Positions 16,030 through 26,120 of a DNA stretch of 64,000 nt are shown piece after piece. The notes under the pieces were generated by a model, which worked only from the letters and a program-made list of their open reading frames with translations, was not told the DNA's origin and did no database searches. The position numbers and the translations under genes are program-made. The stretch spans positions 1,488,001-1,552,000 of the forward strand of contig NW_023503496.1 of the NCBI RefSeq assembly GCF_014529535.1, in the 5' to 3' direction. Positions within the stretch are counted from its first letter, which is position 1. Every line of letters starts with the position of its first letter. The stretch comes from Bradysia coprophila. Its lineage: Eukaryota; Arthropoda; Insecta; Diptera; Sciaridae.

Positions 16030-16735
16030 TAATAGATAATGCGTTTGAGACAAATACTTTGAAATAAACATTCAAAGATTGCGCTGGTAGCCAATATGGC
16101 CTGTAACATAAATAATCACATTTTTTACATTGAGCGGATTGCGATGATTGAGAGAGAAAAAACCATGTAAACCATGCGAAATTCGGGACGTTTGAAACGT
16201 TTCGTTCGTGTTTCTGCCGCGACAACATAATTCAAATTCAGTTTTGCAACGAATAAGGAAATATTTCGAAACATCGCTTTGGATATCGATTACGACTCAA
16301 ACGTTTCGTCGATTTTCGCATTAAAACTATCAGCGTTCTGTCAGAAATTCAGACAAAGTACTTTTTGAAAACCTTGAATTACTGTCGGAATATTACCTGA
16401 ATTCAAGGTTTTCAAACATTATTTTGTCTGAATTACTGACACAACGTTTATAATTTTAATCCGAAAATCGACGAAACGTTTGAGTCCTAATCGATATCAG
16501 AAGCAATGTTTTGAAATATTTCATGATTCGTTGCAGAACTCAATTTGAATTATTTTGTCATTTCACAGAAACAAAACAAATCCATTTTTGTCAACGTTGC
16601 CAACATTGTCGTTTTGTGCATGGTTTACAAATTAGTTTCTGATTTCTCAATATACTCAATTTGTAGAGTTATCAAGGCAAAGGCTACTAGCGCAAAGGTT
16701 GAATATTTGCTAAAGACGAAATCGTCTTAGATGAA
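16030..16735. repeat. ~700-bp foldback locus, two ~340-bp imperfect arms
   Basis: Nearly the whole interval is an inverted repeat centred near 16385. Paired landmarks are GCGCTGGTAGCC (16082) with GGCTACTAGCGC (16682), CCATGTAAACCATGC with GCATGGTTTACA, and CGACTCAAACGTTTCGTCGATTTTCG with its exact complement at about 16467. TTCAGACAAAGTA pairs with TTGTCTGAA. The arms are diverged, so this is old. Its nature (solo foldback transposon or hairpin-RNA locus) is open. Confidence 0.85.
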
Positions 16736-16806
16736 ATAATGTATTCGAGTTTCAATGTAAAATTAAGCATTTGGTAATTCGATTGTGTATAAAAACATAA
16801 ATCATA

Positions 16807-16930
16807 CAGTGAACGACATCTCAAATGTCTCACTGTCAAATATTTCTGAGAATTTTATTGTGTCATTGCAAATTCACAATGACATTCTCTGAAAAAAATG
16901 ACAGTGAGACATTTGAGATGTCGTTCACTG
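16807..16930. mobile_element. Tc1/mariner-type MITE, 124 bp
   Basis: Arms CAGTGAACGACATCTCAAAT...CTCACTGTCA and their complement are nearly perfect over about 32 bp, with inner arms also pairing. A TA dinucleotide flanks each side (16805-16806 and 16931-16932), the duplication made by Tc1/mariner transposases. Confidence 0.85.
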
Positions 16931-16932
16931 TA

Positions 16933-17746
16933 TTTAATTTTGTCGAAATTAGTTTTCGATCATTGTGTTTGTTCACAAACATTTTGTTTCTGTTCAAAAA
17001 AAGACTAAAGAATAGTATTCAAACCGAAGAACTTACATTTATTTTCGGAAAACTAACGATTAAAATTAAATTTTGGATATATTTGATTTGAAAATTATTA
17101 ATTGATTGTAACAGTGTAAAGAATTAATTTTTCTAATTGAACGTCGGTGAATTCAATAATTTTACGAAAAATTAGAATTTTACCGAATTCCCGCACTTCC
17201 CTGCTAAGTTTGCATGGAATCGAACTCACTTCACTACTAACTGCAACTTGACGAAAACGAATTCAACAAGTGTGCAACATAACGACGTTAAATTTACCTG
17301 AAAGTAGGGATCCATGCATTACCATGTTTATATACATACATCGAAGGCTAGTGTAAAAGAGGCAAATGAATCGTTTTGGACTCTTTCATATGAACGACCC
17401 AGTAAAATCAACTACAAATTACGTGGAAGTGCCTTGCCGATTCTTGAGTGTCGCTTATCGTGGATAAATGAAAGTATTCCGTTTCATTTTGAACTTACAT
17501 TTTTACTGTAACGACAGTTTAACGAAATTACATGATTTCTCTTAAACACTAAATTCAAGTGTCGATTTGAACAAAAATCGAACCGAAGATCCAAAATCCA
17601 AAATTTTCACTTTTGGCAAATTTCGCCTTAGAAACATATTAGTGAATGAATGGTATTCAAAGGTTCTTCACCGTCAATATGTCCTCCAATCGAGGAGATT
17701 AAAAAATTTGTCATCAAATGAACAGTCGACAAACAACAAACAGAAG
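16933..17746. other. No gene recognised
   Basis: Very AT-rich. Frames at 17314-17511 and 17567-17815 lack splice or composition support, and the second lies antisense to the end of the 17747-18207 gene. Confidence 0.4.
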
Positions 17747-18207
17747 TTAAAATTGTCGAACGCACAAGTGCGTAAAAGTGCACAAGACACAAATAAAAAC
17801 GGAAAACTCGGTTAACAGCACACGAGAACCATTAGACGAAGAGTATGATCGTGTGTTCCAGTTGTTATAATGTGACACTGGGTGATACGGTATCCTCTCG
17901 GGAGATCTATGCGGACTCTCATAGCGTTGAACGTTGGTTTTAGCCCTAGAACGGAAAATGAAATGCGCTCCTCTCGGGGGTACTGCGAAGTAAACAAAAA
18001 AAGAGTTGTCAAAAAGACCCACATAAGGTAACAGTAAATCAACAAAGATCTGGATGAACTATCATCCAAACCACATTTCTTCTAATTGTTGCTCACACAA
18101 AGTGGCACTTTAATCCCTGTTCGTAGTAACCAAGTGGTCAACTTACCGAGAGTAGAAATGGTGAGTGCTATGATAAGAAATGCCATTAAAGTTGATGTAC
18201 CAGCCAT
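17747..18207 (-). CDS. Predicted small secreted or surface protein, 2 exons, 98 aa
   Basis: Exon 1 is 18147-18207: ATG then MAGTSTLMAFLIIALTISTL, a textbook signal peptide, ending TCTCG|GTAAGT (phase 1). Exon 2 is 17747-17982, after acceptor TTTACTTCGCAG|TA. The join keeps the frame and gives a 98-residue protein. The mature part is basic and rich in Arg, Ser, His, Pro and Tyr (FRSRAKTN, YESPHRSPERIPYHP, NNWNTRSYSSSNGS). It ends in a hydrophobic stretch (FSVFICVLCTFTHLCV) that could be a membrane or GPI-type tail. I recognise no family. The other small secreted gene, 3.4 kb away on the opposite strand, has the same exon plan. The model rests on splice signals only. Confidence 0.5.
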
Positions 18208-18380
18208 CGTCATAAGAATTAACTATTTTGCAAACTTCCAAACAGAAAGGAACAAATAATTTTAGACAGTCACAGTTATACACGTCAGCAGTCAATGTCT
18301 GGGTATACGATTCTAGTTCGATGAATTGTTGAATGAATTCAAAACCGTCGTTCAACGTGCTGTCATAATGGTGTTTGTGT

Positions 18381-18538
18381 CAAGGTTGTATATGAAGAGG
18401 TTACGACGAAATTTTCCACTGACATTTTCTGCAATTTTCATAATGAAATGCAGTTACCGTTGCCGACAGTCGAACAGTTTCTTTTTTTGCCACAGAGAAA
18501 AAATGGCGACTAGCGTTACCTCCGCATATACAACCTTG
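18381..18538. repeat. MITE-like repeat, TIR CAAGGTTGTATATGMRGAGGTTACG
   Basis: CAAGGTTGTATATGAAGAGG at the left returns inverted as CCTCCGCATATACAACCTTG at the right. Flanks GTTTGTGT/GCGTGTGT agree at 6 of 8. A further end (CCAAGGTAGTCTATAAGCAGG) lies at about 18589. Related ends occur at about 10.79, 35.84 and 61.47 kb. Confidence 0.7.
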
Positions 18539-18690
18539 GCGTGTGTTGGGTTTGTTCTTGTTGTGCGAATGGGAAGTGCGATAAATCCAAGGTAGTCTAT
18601 AAGCAGGTTAGGTCGATCGCCATCATATGAAACACCAATACAACGCTTGAATTTTCCTCAGTCAGGTTTACTTTATTGCGAACAAGCACA

Positions 18691-18842
18691 GAACTGCTCC
18701 TAGCATGAATACTGAATTGACAAGTGTCAAATTTGGAGGCTTTACTGTTTTAACTCATACATCGAAAACAGGTCATCTATCTGTAGGAAAGAAACGCAGT
18801 GCCTCCGAATATTTTCTATGTTCATGCTAGAAGCAGTGCTCT
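18691..18842. repeat. MITE family copy A (TIR ACTGCTTCTAGCATGAA)
   Basis: ACTGCTCCTAGCATGAAT at the left, TTCATGCTAGAAGCAGTGCT at the right. The interior holds GTGTCAAATTTGG, TTTTAACTCATAC and CTCCGAATATTTTCTATG. The same elements in the same order recur near 31.5 and 47.2 kb. Confidence 0.85.
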
Positions 18843-19454
18843 CTGCAACAACGCTTTCCTTTTTGACATTTTTATTACTCTAATACAACTATGGCATCTA
18901 TTTTTTTGTCAGCAAATTTATTCTTTTAGTAGCAAAATTATTTATTTCATCAGCAAATTTATTTTTTTTAGCAGCAAATTTAATCTTTTTTATCAGCAAA
19001 TTTAGTGTTTTGTATCAGCAAAATTAGTCTTATTTTCAGCAAACTTATTAGTACTCGAACAGCATCTTTATTGCTTTCTGAGCAGCAATATTACTGACTT
19101 TAAGCAGCAAAAATAATTCTTTTGCAGCAAATCCCTGGCAGCAAATTTATTACTTTGTAGTCAGCAAATTTATTGTTTTGTAATATGCACTTTTAATGCC
19201 TTCGAACAGCAAAATTAATACCTCGAAGTTATTGCTTTTTGTCAGCAAATTTATTAGTGTTTCAATTGCAAATTTATTTTTTTATAAGTAGGAAAATTAC
19301 TATCTTCAATCAGCATATGTCCCGCAGTAGGACATATAAAATTATATCACTAACACCACTAACACGAAAACGTCAACTCAACAAGCGACGAAAAGTAGAA
19401 CTTTCCGTTGCCTTGATTGCGAAAAACGTTGTACACAACTCGGTGATAGATCTT

Positions 19455-19530
19455 TTAGGCACACGATGTGTATTGTCACGCTCGACCTGCGGTATCGAGT
19501 GACAATCTACACACCTAGTGCCTAAAAAAG
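19455..19530. repeat. Hairpin inside the foldback core
   Basis: TTTTAGGCACACGATGTGTA and TACACACCTAGTGCCTAAAA pair around a centre that also pairs (TTGTCAC...GTGACAA). It is a compact cruciform-capable sequence. Confidence 0.7.
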
Positions 19531-20095
19531 CATTTATCCCTCGATTTGAATGGGGCTTCGTAATTTCGCTATGCGTAATTTCTAGGATGCACACCTTTCA
19601 TAATAATTTCACTTTAACTAAGTTTACGGATCGCTCGGCGTGTTAAAACGCTCTTTATGGGCAATGAATTACACAGACTAATTATTAGACGATGCGAGAG
19701 AAAAAAAATTAACTCCTAAGTTACCGACACCGTTCCGGCGCCCGGCTCGCATTGCGGCCCTCCGCTTCGCTCCGGGGCAATGGGCCGGGTCGCTCGGCGT
19801 GTTAAAACGCTTTTTAAGTGCAATGAAAATTGGTATCCATTTCGTAAAAAGAAATGAATTGTCCGTGTAGTGTCAATAACTATTTACGTTGACGTAAGAC
19901 GTGAAATAGTAATTTCTGCAGCTAGTTGCGAAAAGTGGTAGTTTGTGTCACTAGATGTAATGTTATCAAACGTGCGAAGCGAGCGAAGCATGTGACAAAA
20001 ACTACCACTTTCACAACGTGTTGCATACAACGTTTTCTGCAACCAGCTGCGAAAAATGAACTTTTGAAAATTGTTACACTGCGATTATATATCCC

Positions 20096-20165
20096 AATAG
20101 CCGAATGGTTAGAGGTGTTGCTCGATAAGCATTGGGTTTTGGTGTCTATTTCACCACTAGTGACG
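20096..20165 (+). other. Faint tRNA-like remnant
   Basis: TAGCCGAATGGTTAGAGG resembles the A box and D arm of a Leu/Ser-type tRNA, but no B box (GGTTCRANTCC) follows and no acceptor stem forms. At most this is a decayed tRNA-derived piece within the foldback core. Confidence 0.2.
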
Positions 20166-20930
20166 AAAAGAATATATGAAAATCCATTTCACCAAAAATA
20201 GATAAAAAATAGCTAAAATAAACAATTAATTTTGCTTATGACAAGAAATAAATCTGCTGACAAAAGTATTAAATTTGCTGATAGAAATAAATAAATTTGC
20301 TGCTAAAAAATAGCTAAAAAAATATTTAATTTTGCAGATTGCAAAAAAATAAATGTGCTGACAAAGTAAGATTAAATTTGCTGCTTCAAAAAAATAAATT
20401 TGCAGACGAAGAATTAAATTTGGTCACAATAGCAATAAATTTGCTGAACTAAAAGAATAAATTTGCTGATAAAAAAAATAATTTTGCTGCAAAAAAAGAA
20501 TAATTTTGCAGACAAAAAAAGATTTCCCTACAACTATGTGCCTATCTCTCGGTATGAATACCAGTCACTTACTATTTTGCTTGCTTACCATCGGCTCGAA
20601 CTACAAACTACCCATATATGTCAGGACAACAATTTGCTTAGGAAGTCAGCAATTTTTATGCTTGCTGTAATAATGCAGTGGGCGACTTTAAAACACAAAT
20701 TGTTTCAGCTGTTTTTTAGCTGATGCACTTCATACACTCAAAAAAGATTTTGCGTCTTAAACGATTTTACAAATACCACGCATGTGCCCGGATCAACGCA
20801 GGTATAATTGACTTTTGTTTGTGTGAGTGGATCTTATTTCAAAGTCGTCGACTGTATGTCAGACACTGATTTTGGGAGAGCGCGTCTTGACCAATAACCA
20901 CGGCAGAGTAAAGTTAACCATAGGTGCCAG

Positions 20931-21040
20931 CGCAGTTCACCGTTTTGGGTCTCCGTTTAGATATTGCGCATGCGCACAGAGAGAATTCTCTCTGTGCGCA
21001 TGCGCAATATCTAAACGGAGACCCAAAACGGTGAACTGCG
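20931..21040. repeat. Perfect 110-bp palindrome with no spacer
   Basis: The 55 bases from 20931 are the exact reverse complement of the 55 bases ending at 21040. The centre is GAGAATTCTC at 20985/20986. The outer end is CGCAGTTCACCG and the inner part contains GCGCATGCGC. No clear target duplication flanks it. Confidence 0.97.
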
Positions 21041-21152
21041 ATTTCAGCTTAATAACATGAAGGTTTATTATGAATAAGGTTTATTATACTCCGCAGTGCA
21101 ACAACGCATTTTCTGGTTAGAAAGAGAGAGCACGTTATGAATGTAGGTGGTC

Positions 21153-21281
21153 AACGAAACGTATAAAAAACTCAGCGCAAAAGAGATGCAAGATATTGAC
21201 TCAAAATTTTTGAGAGAGTAAACTTATGAAATTCTCTCACAAAATCTTGCATCCCTCTGTGCACTAAGTTTTTTATGCGTT
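21153..21281. repeat. MITE-like inverted repeat, ~130 bp
   Basis: AACGTATAAAAAACTCAG and GATGCAAGAT at the left pair with ATCTTGCATC and CTAAGTTTTTTATGCGTT at the right; arms are about 37 bp with few mismatches. The centre is AT-rich with GAGAG/CTCTC ends. Confidence 0.75.
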
Positions 21282-21601
21282 CTAGGACAGACTGAGTTAC
21301 AAACAGAAACCCTTATCACTCCTGAATCGCTGTAACCGTACGGCAGTCTGACCCTTAACCATTTAGAATAAAATTAACAAAAATCGACGAATCCTAACAT
21401 CTAACCCTGACTGACAGCCACATAACGAAAGGCTTTTTGAACTTTGATTTGCAGTTGGAGTTCATTCGGGTGATTCATTTTGACGGTGGGATTCATTTCT
21501 AAAAATTTCTCTCAATTGACGCTTAGTCAATAAGTCAATTGTTGGCGTGTGTGTTAGATCAAACTGTTTCTTGTTGTTTTCGTAAAACTTTAAACTGCAG
21601 G

Positions 21602-22082
21602 ATGGCTACTGGTATAATTACAAAAATTTTTGTGTTGTGTATGGTTACATGGATCGCCCTGAACTTTGGTTAGTTTTTTGATTATTTTTTTGATTATTTT
21701 TTTCTGTTTATAAAAAATTGGTGGAAGAAAGTCTCAGTAAAACGACTGTCATGCATCTATTGTCTCTAAGACACTTCGCAAATGTTTCTTTGTTCATTCG
21801 AATTAGGCCAATAAATTGGGCTAATTGTCTGTCGTTGCTTCTTTTACAGGTACGTCGACTATGGCAAGCCATCATCCTACGATAATTGAGGATAATCTGG
21901 ATGACTCTGCTACTAATTTCGTAAGGCCCAAAGAGGTGACAATTGAGGATTTTCTGACAAAGACCGAATCCAATTCATCATGGGCTATCACAGTCCGAAC
22001 TATCAAAGAAAATCTAAAAACCCGACAAATCGGATGTCGGCTGAATTTGACCGATATTGGGATGAACTATGGGGCCATGTAA
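21602..22082 (+). CDS. Predicted small secreted protein, 2 exons, 99 aa, with likely 3' frameshifts
   Basis: Exon 1 is 21602-21668: MATGIITKIFVLCMVTWIAL is a clear signal peptide and the exon ends TTTG|GTTAGT in phase 1. Exon 2 starts at 21850 after TTCTTTTACAG and continues in frame to TAA at 22080-22082. The mature part is acidic (IIEDNLDD, VRPKEVTIEDFLTKTES). The last ~20 residues of this frame look unnatural. Directly below them two other frames in turn give convincing protein (NPTNRMSAEFDRYWDEL, then MKDLMEFLDPIFELIR, to a stop at 22224). One missing base in the A-run at about 22016 and another near 22091 would restore one long frame. The gene is therefore either a recent pseudogene or suffers two assembly indels. 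Unknown family. Confidence 0.5.
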
Positions 22083-22224
22083 ATGCTGGATTAGGATGAA
22101 AGATCTGATGGAGTTTTTGGATCCCATTTTTGAACTTATAAGGACCGAAACAAATCCGTATTCCAATATCCCGGATCGTCGCAACGCGTCGAGAGAGACG
22201 TTTTGCTCCACATTTTCGAATAAT
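22083..22224 (+). other. Out-of-frame coding continuation of the 21602 gene
   Basis: Protein-like composition continues past the nominal stop in shifted frames: WGHVNAGL, then RMKDLMEFLDPIF and a polar tail ending STFSNN at the stop 22222-22224. It supports a longer ancestral protein of about 145 residues. Confidence 0.45.
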
Positions 22225-22465
22225 TAAGTTGAAATTTTGAATATTTTTACTCGTTTTTCAAGTGTTACTTTAATAAGTGGAAAAATTCCATCGAAGAAAA
22301 TATTAAAAATTGACCGGTTGTTCCGTTGTACGATCGTAAAATGTGTGTCAAGTTTTCATTGAATTTCACTAATTTTCGCCACATCACAGCGATTTCTTTA
22401 CTAAAGAATCTTTAGAAACTTGATTCAGAAAACCGAAACACTTAATGAGGCTACGCTAGATATAT

Positions 22466-22790
22466 TTGTTATTTGTTTACGAAGGGGAGACAAAAGGAAA
22501 TTTTAAAATTCGTTTCGCTCAATTTCGCTCCATGGTTAAAACAAGAGTTGAGTTGGTGTTGTTTGTTCACCCGAGGAAATGCAATTTCCAACTTTTTTCT
22601 AGAGTTAAACACAACGTTTTTTACAACAAAGGCTTCAGAACTTTCAGCGGAGGGTAGAAAAAAACGGTTTTCTCGCCTGAGTTGAGAAAATAAAGATTTT
22701 CTCACTTGAATTGTCAGAAGACACTGAATGTTCTCACCGCATTTGAGTGGAGAAAAAAAGGTTATTCATGCTGCACTAGTCACCTTGTAG
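22466..22790. repeat. Dispersed repeat family (GGGAGACAAAAGGAAATTTTAA type)
   Basis: Contains GGGGAGACAAAAGGAAATTTT, ACAACAAAGGCTTCAGAAC, GGGTAGAAAAA and GAGAAAATAAAGATTTTCTC. Cognate pieces lie near 25.69, 46.57, 48.78-48.93 and 58.70-58.90 kb. Several GAGAAAA/TTTTCTC inversions occur within it. The overlapping small ORFs are products of the repeat. Confidence 0.65.
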
Positions 22791-23972
22791 ATCTCGTGCT
22801 ATTTCAGCATTTTCGGTGAAAGCCCGAAGCAACACAACCGAAAGTAAATATTTCAAACGTTTATTCTCTCTCAAAATCGCTATGGGGCAGGATAGTTAGA
22901 TGTCGGAAAAGCACGCTGATGAATTGTGCGCACATAAATTAACCAGTATTGAAGTCTTCAAACCAAGGATTTGCGTTCTGGTTTTTCTGAATCAAAAACG
23001 TTTCGAATAAATCGATATTCCATCCTGGCTAAAGCAATTTCATTTCTCAGTTACTTAGCAAAAAAAAACTTTGGCCGAGCAATAAACTGGGCGAACTATC
23101 TCAGACTTGGAAACCTTATGGAAGGGACTTGCTTTTGAAGTACGTTAGCGGTCATAGAACTCTTAAAGATCGCATCGAGACCTAATCTTTCATAGAGAAT
23201 AAGCACAACAGTGCTGCTGATTCAGTTGTTATTCTATCGCATCTACTACTTCATTTGATCTACGTATTTTAAAGAGATTTATTGAAAATATTTTCCTTAA
23301 TTTTTTTGAAAACGTATTTTGCTAAAGTGGAAGCAGATTAAAATGATCGACTCTGAGTGTATCCAGATTTGAAAACCAGTATGGTCTTACATACCGCCCA
23401 TTTGAACTGTTTATATTGCATTTGTCAGGTTTATTAACTGTAAACAGTTCCAATGCACACGCATAAAACGATTGTTAAACATTGTGAATGTTATACAAAT
23501 CGATCGGAAGTTTATTGTTATTTAGTTCAATACTCGTTTTCAAATCACGATACGCTAAAAATCTTCATAATCGATCATTTTAATTTACCCTGCCTTTACA
23601 GAAAATCGCACTAGTCAAAACTCGTTGTTTACTCATGGAGTCGGTATCGCTGGTAAATTTTCCACTCTGTGAGTGAGTGATTGAAATTGGTACACGAATC
23701 GTTGCAGTAATTCACAGGATTCAAGAAATTTTTAGCAATTTGAGAATTTCGATGTGGCAAACTTAATTGATTTGATCCTTCGAACTTCGAAGATCTGCCG
23801 AAAAATTACCACTGGTAAAGAACAAAATCCAGCGCGTTCTTATGGAGCGAGGTAGAAGTTGAAGCGCATGATGAATTCAGTCTGTCGAAGACTTGACATT
23901 CTGGAAGAGTTGTAACTCTCAAGTAGTCAAAACTCTAGAGGACTTTTTTCCATAAACTTACCGTGTCAACAT
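22791..23972. other. No gene recognised
   Basis: Intergenic sequence without a supported ORF. No repeat is obvious before the element at 23973. Confidence 0.45.
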
Positions 23973-24651
23973 CTAAGAGTAATTATACCTAGAGAGGAAA
24001 TTTCCAACAAAATTACGTAAAACATGTGGTCCCAACATGAAATACGAAATGTTTATTGGTATGTGTTTGCCCTCCTAATGGGACGTTGAACTTTTGACAT
24101 TTTTTGTATTTAGATTAAGAATGTTATTGTAAACAAAAAAATGTTCTACACTAGTGCCGAATTTTCAAGTTTTATACTTTTAATTTATACTTCAATTACG
24201 ACTACGACCCAAATTCAACCCAAAAGCATACCTTTTTCGTGAGAGAATTAAGAAAAAATGACATGAGAAGAAAAGAGAGGCATATATAGGCGTATAGTCT
24301 TTTTTATGTTTGACTGATATTTGAAAATCAGAAAACAATTAATTAAAAATATAAATGTTTATAATTTATCGATAGTGTAGAATAATTTTTTGCTTAGAAT
24401 TATGATGTCTATCGAAATTATTGAAACTTCAGTCCCCCATTAAGTGGGCACATTGAACTATTAAAAGCGTCAAAGCATACATGTGTTGGTGTAAAATTAT
24501 ACGAAAAATGTGTATCTTATACACACTGATGTTGGGACCCAGAGAGATGCAAATATGACGGCTGGGACGCCGTTTCGACAGATTTGCATCTCTCTGTTGG
24601 GACCACATTTCGTCGCACAAATTTCCACTCTAGGTATAATTATACTCTTAG
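23973..24651. mobile_element. hAT-type non-autonomous element, 679 bp
   Basis: Ends CTAAGAGTAATTATACCTAG and CTAGGTATAATTATACTCTTAG are inverted repeats. GTCAACAT stands directly outside both ends (23965-23972, 24652-24659), a perfect 8-bp duplication. GTGGTCCCAAC/GTTGGGACCAC sit further inside, and a nested hairpin (AGAGAGATGCAAAT/ATTTGCATCTCTCT) lies at about 24530-24600. No transposase frame. Its end sequence is shared with the element at 46720. Confidence 0.9.
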
Positions 24652-24659
24652 GTCAACAT

Positions 24660-24930
24660 TGTCAGAATTTATTGAGCTTTCACCCTTTAGCCTCTTTCTA
24701 AGGTGTAAAACACACGAGCATTCTGCATTGATGTGATCGACAATTATGCGGTGTTTTTCAATACTAGATAGCGAGGTAAGTCGGAGACTCCACATTGAAT
24801 TATTGAATAGTCAGTAAGGCTTTGGATGATACTTTGACAACTCCAATAACCTTGGAGCCTATTCACTCTCGCAATTGTTTTGTATAGGTCTGTTGCATTG
24901 TTATTTGAGCTGTGAAGGCGTCATCCATAG
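24660..24930. other. Spacer between MITEs
   Basis: Unique sequence. The stretch around 24835-24920 has no coding sense. Confidence 0.4.
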
Positions 24931-25003
24931 CAAGGTTCTGAAAGAACAGGTTAAGACACCCACGAGGGCGGCTGACACACAAACCTGTTCTTTCAGAACC
25001 TTG
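24931..25003. mobile_element. Very short hAT-type MITE, 73 bp
   Basis: CAAGGTTCTGAAAGAACAGG and its inverted copy CCTGTTCTTTCAGAACCTTG form the ends. ATCCATAG flanks both sides (24923-24930, 25004-25011), a perfect 8-bp duplication. Two sister copies are at 33751-33830 and 54527-54736. Confidence 0.93.
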
Positions 25004-25330
25004 ATCCATAGTGCCGTAACAAAAAATTAATGTTGACAGATTGTTCGCAAAAGCGTTGAGGTTATGGCTCTGTGGATGCTCTCGTTCGCTTTCGGCTTGT
25101 CAAAAATCGTTTTTACCGTACGATGGAACAAACCTATAGACCATTATGACAGGGAAGTCTTTGAAGAGGAAATTGAGTTTCAACAACACACAGTGCATTG
25201 GTTTCAACAAAGAACTTGCGGTAACTGTCAAACGTTGACACTAAAGAATTTCTCCTTCATTTTTGACACTTTTCGTAAGTTTAAACAAAAGACGGTTTCC
25301 CCGTCATAAAAGTCATAAGAGGGTACAAAG

Positions 25331-25535
25331 CAATGAAAGTAAATGGATAGGTATGGCCAAACGTTCAAATTTGTTCTAGCCGGAGCACATACGGATTTGC
25401 ATGGCGCCACCTCAAACGAACTCATTTCTAGTGCAAATTTCCACTAGAAATGAGTTCATTTGAGGTGGCGCCATGCAAATCCGTATGTGCTCCGACTTGT
25501 ATGGACTGGCCATACCTACTTATCTACTTTCATTG
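25331..25535. mobile_element. hAT-type MITE, 205 bp, strong hairpin
   Basis: Outer ends CAATGAAAGTAAATGGATAG / TACTTTCATTG pair. The inner arms CGGAGCACATACGGATTTGC...TTTCTAGTG are a nearly perfect ~53-bp inverted repeat around the loop CAAATTTC. GTACAAAG flanks both ends (25323-25330, 25536-25543). Confidence 0.93.
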
Positions 25536-26058
25536 GTACAAAGTTGCTTGAAAACTGTTTAAAATTCGAACTGGAACACTCTGTAGTGGGTTGGAAATTT
25601 AACCGCAACACATGTGATCGTTATCATCAGATTGTTGTCAACGATAAGAACATTTGATCGATTTTGGTTATTTGGTTTGCGTCTCAAATTTGAAGGGAGA
25701 ACAAAAGAAAATTTTGAATTTAGGTCTTATTGCGACAGTAAGGACTCAGAACTGCATTTCTTCATACCGAAAACACAACAAAGAATTTATTTACAAAATT
25801 TGTTGTTCTTTTTATATCAAATGGCCAGTATAATTGTTCAGTAAATAGAAGTAAAATTAAACATTCAAAATGAGAGTAAAAAATAATGCAACAAAATATA
25901 CACAATATAACGCTACGAGTAGGTAGGTAATAGCCTAAAAATATTTAATTATACAAAAGAGTTCGGATGAAAGACGGAATGCGATTTTAAACTCGAATTT
26001 CGACGAGAAATGAAGAATGTTCACAAAAGCGAACAATGCCTGTGGACGGAATGGATGT

Positions 26059-26065
<7 letters not shown>

Positions 26066-26091
<26 letters not shown>

Positions 26092-26092
26092 G
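26066..26092. repeat. GAT-type microsatellite
   Basis: GATGATGATGATGACGATGATGATGATGG, with one interruption, just past the 3' end of the corin-like gene and probably in its 3' UTR. Confidence 0.85.
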
Positions 26093-26120
26093 CTGTAGTC
26101 TCTAGTCCATGGTAAATAAA

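Larger units (their letters stand above)
18895..20525. mobile_element. Foldback-type element whose long arms are tandem 20-bp repeats
   Basis: 18895-19315 is an array of about 17 diverged units of CAGCAAATTTATTNTTTT. 20225-20525 is an array of about 15 units of the reverse complement (AAAAATAAATTTGCTG). Arms of tandem subrepeats in inverted orientation around a unique core are the hallmark of foldback (FB-like) elements. The ~900-bp core has no transposase ORF. It holds two direct copies of TCGCTCGGCGTGTTAAAACG (about 19628 and 19790), a GC-rich patch at 19735-19790, and a hairpin at 19455-19530. Confidence 0.75.

Noticed and set aside
20096..20165. tRNA gene
   Set aside because: A-box-like start only; no B box, T arm or acceptor stem.
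25064..25309. 81-codon frame beginning MALWMLSFAFGLSK with signal-like N-terminus
   Set aside because: Its sequence recurs in fragments near 41.3 and 58.6 kb, so it is part of a dispersed repeat; no splice support.
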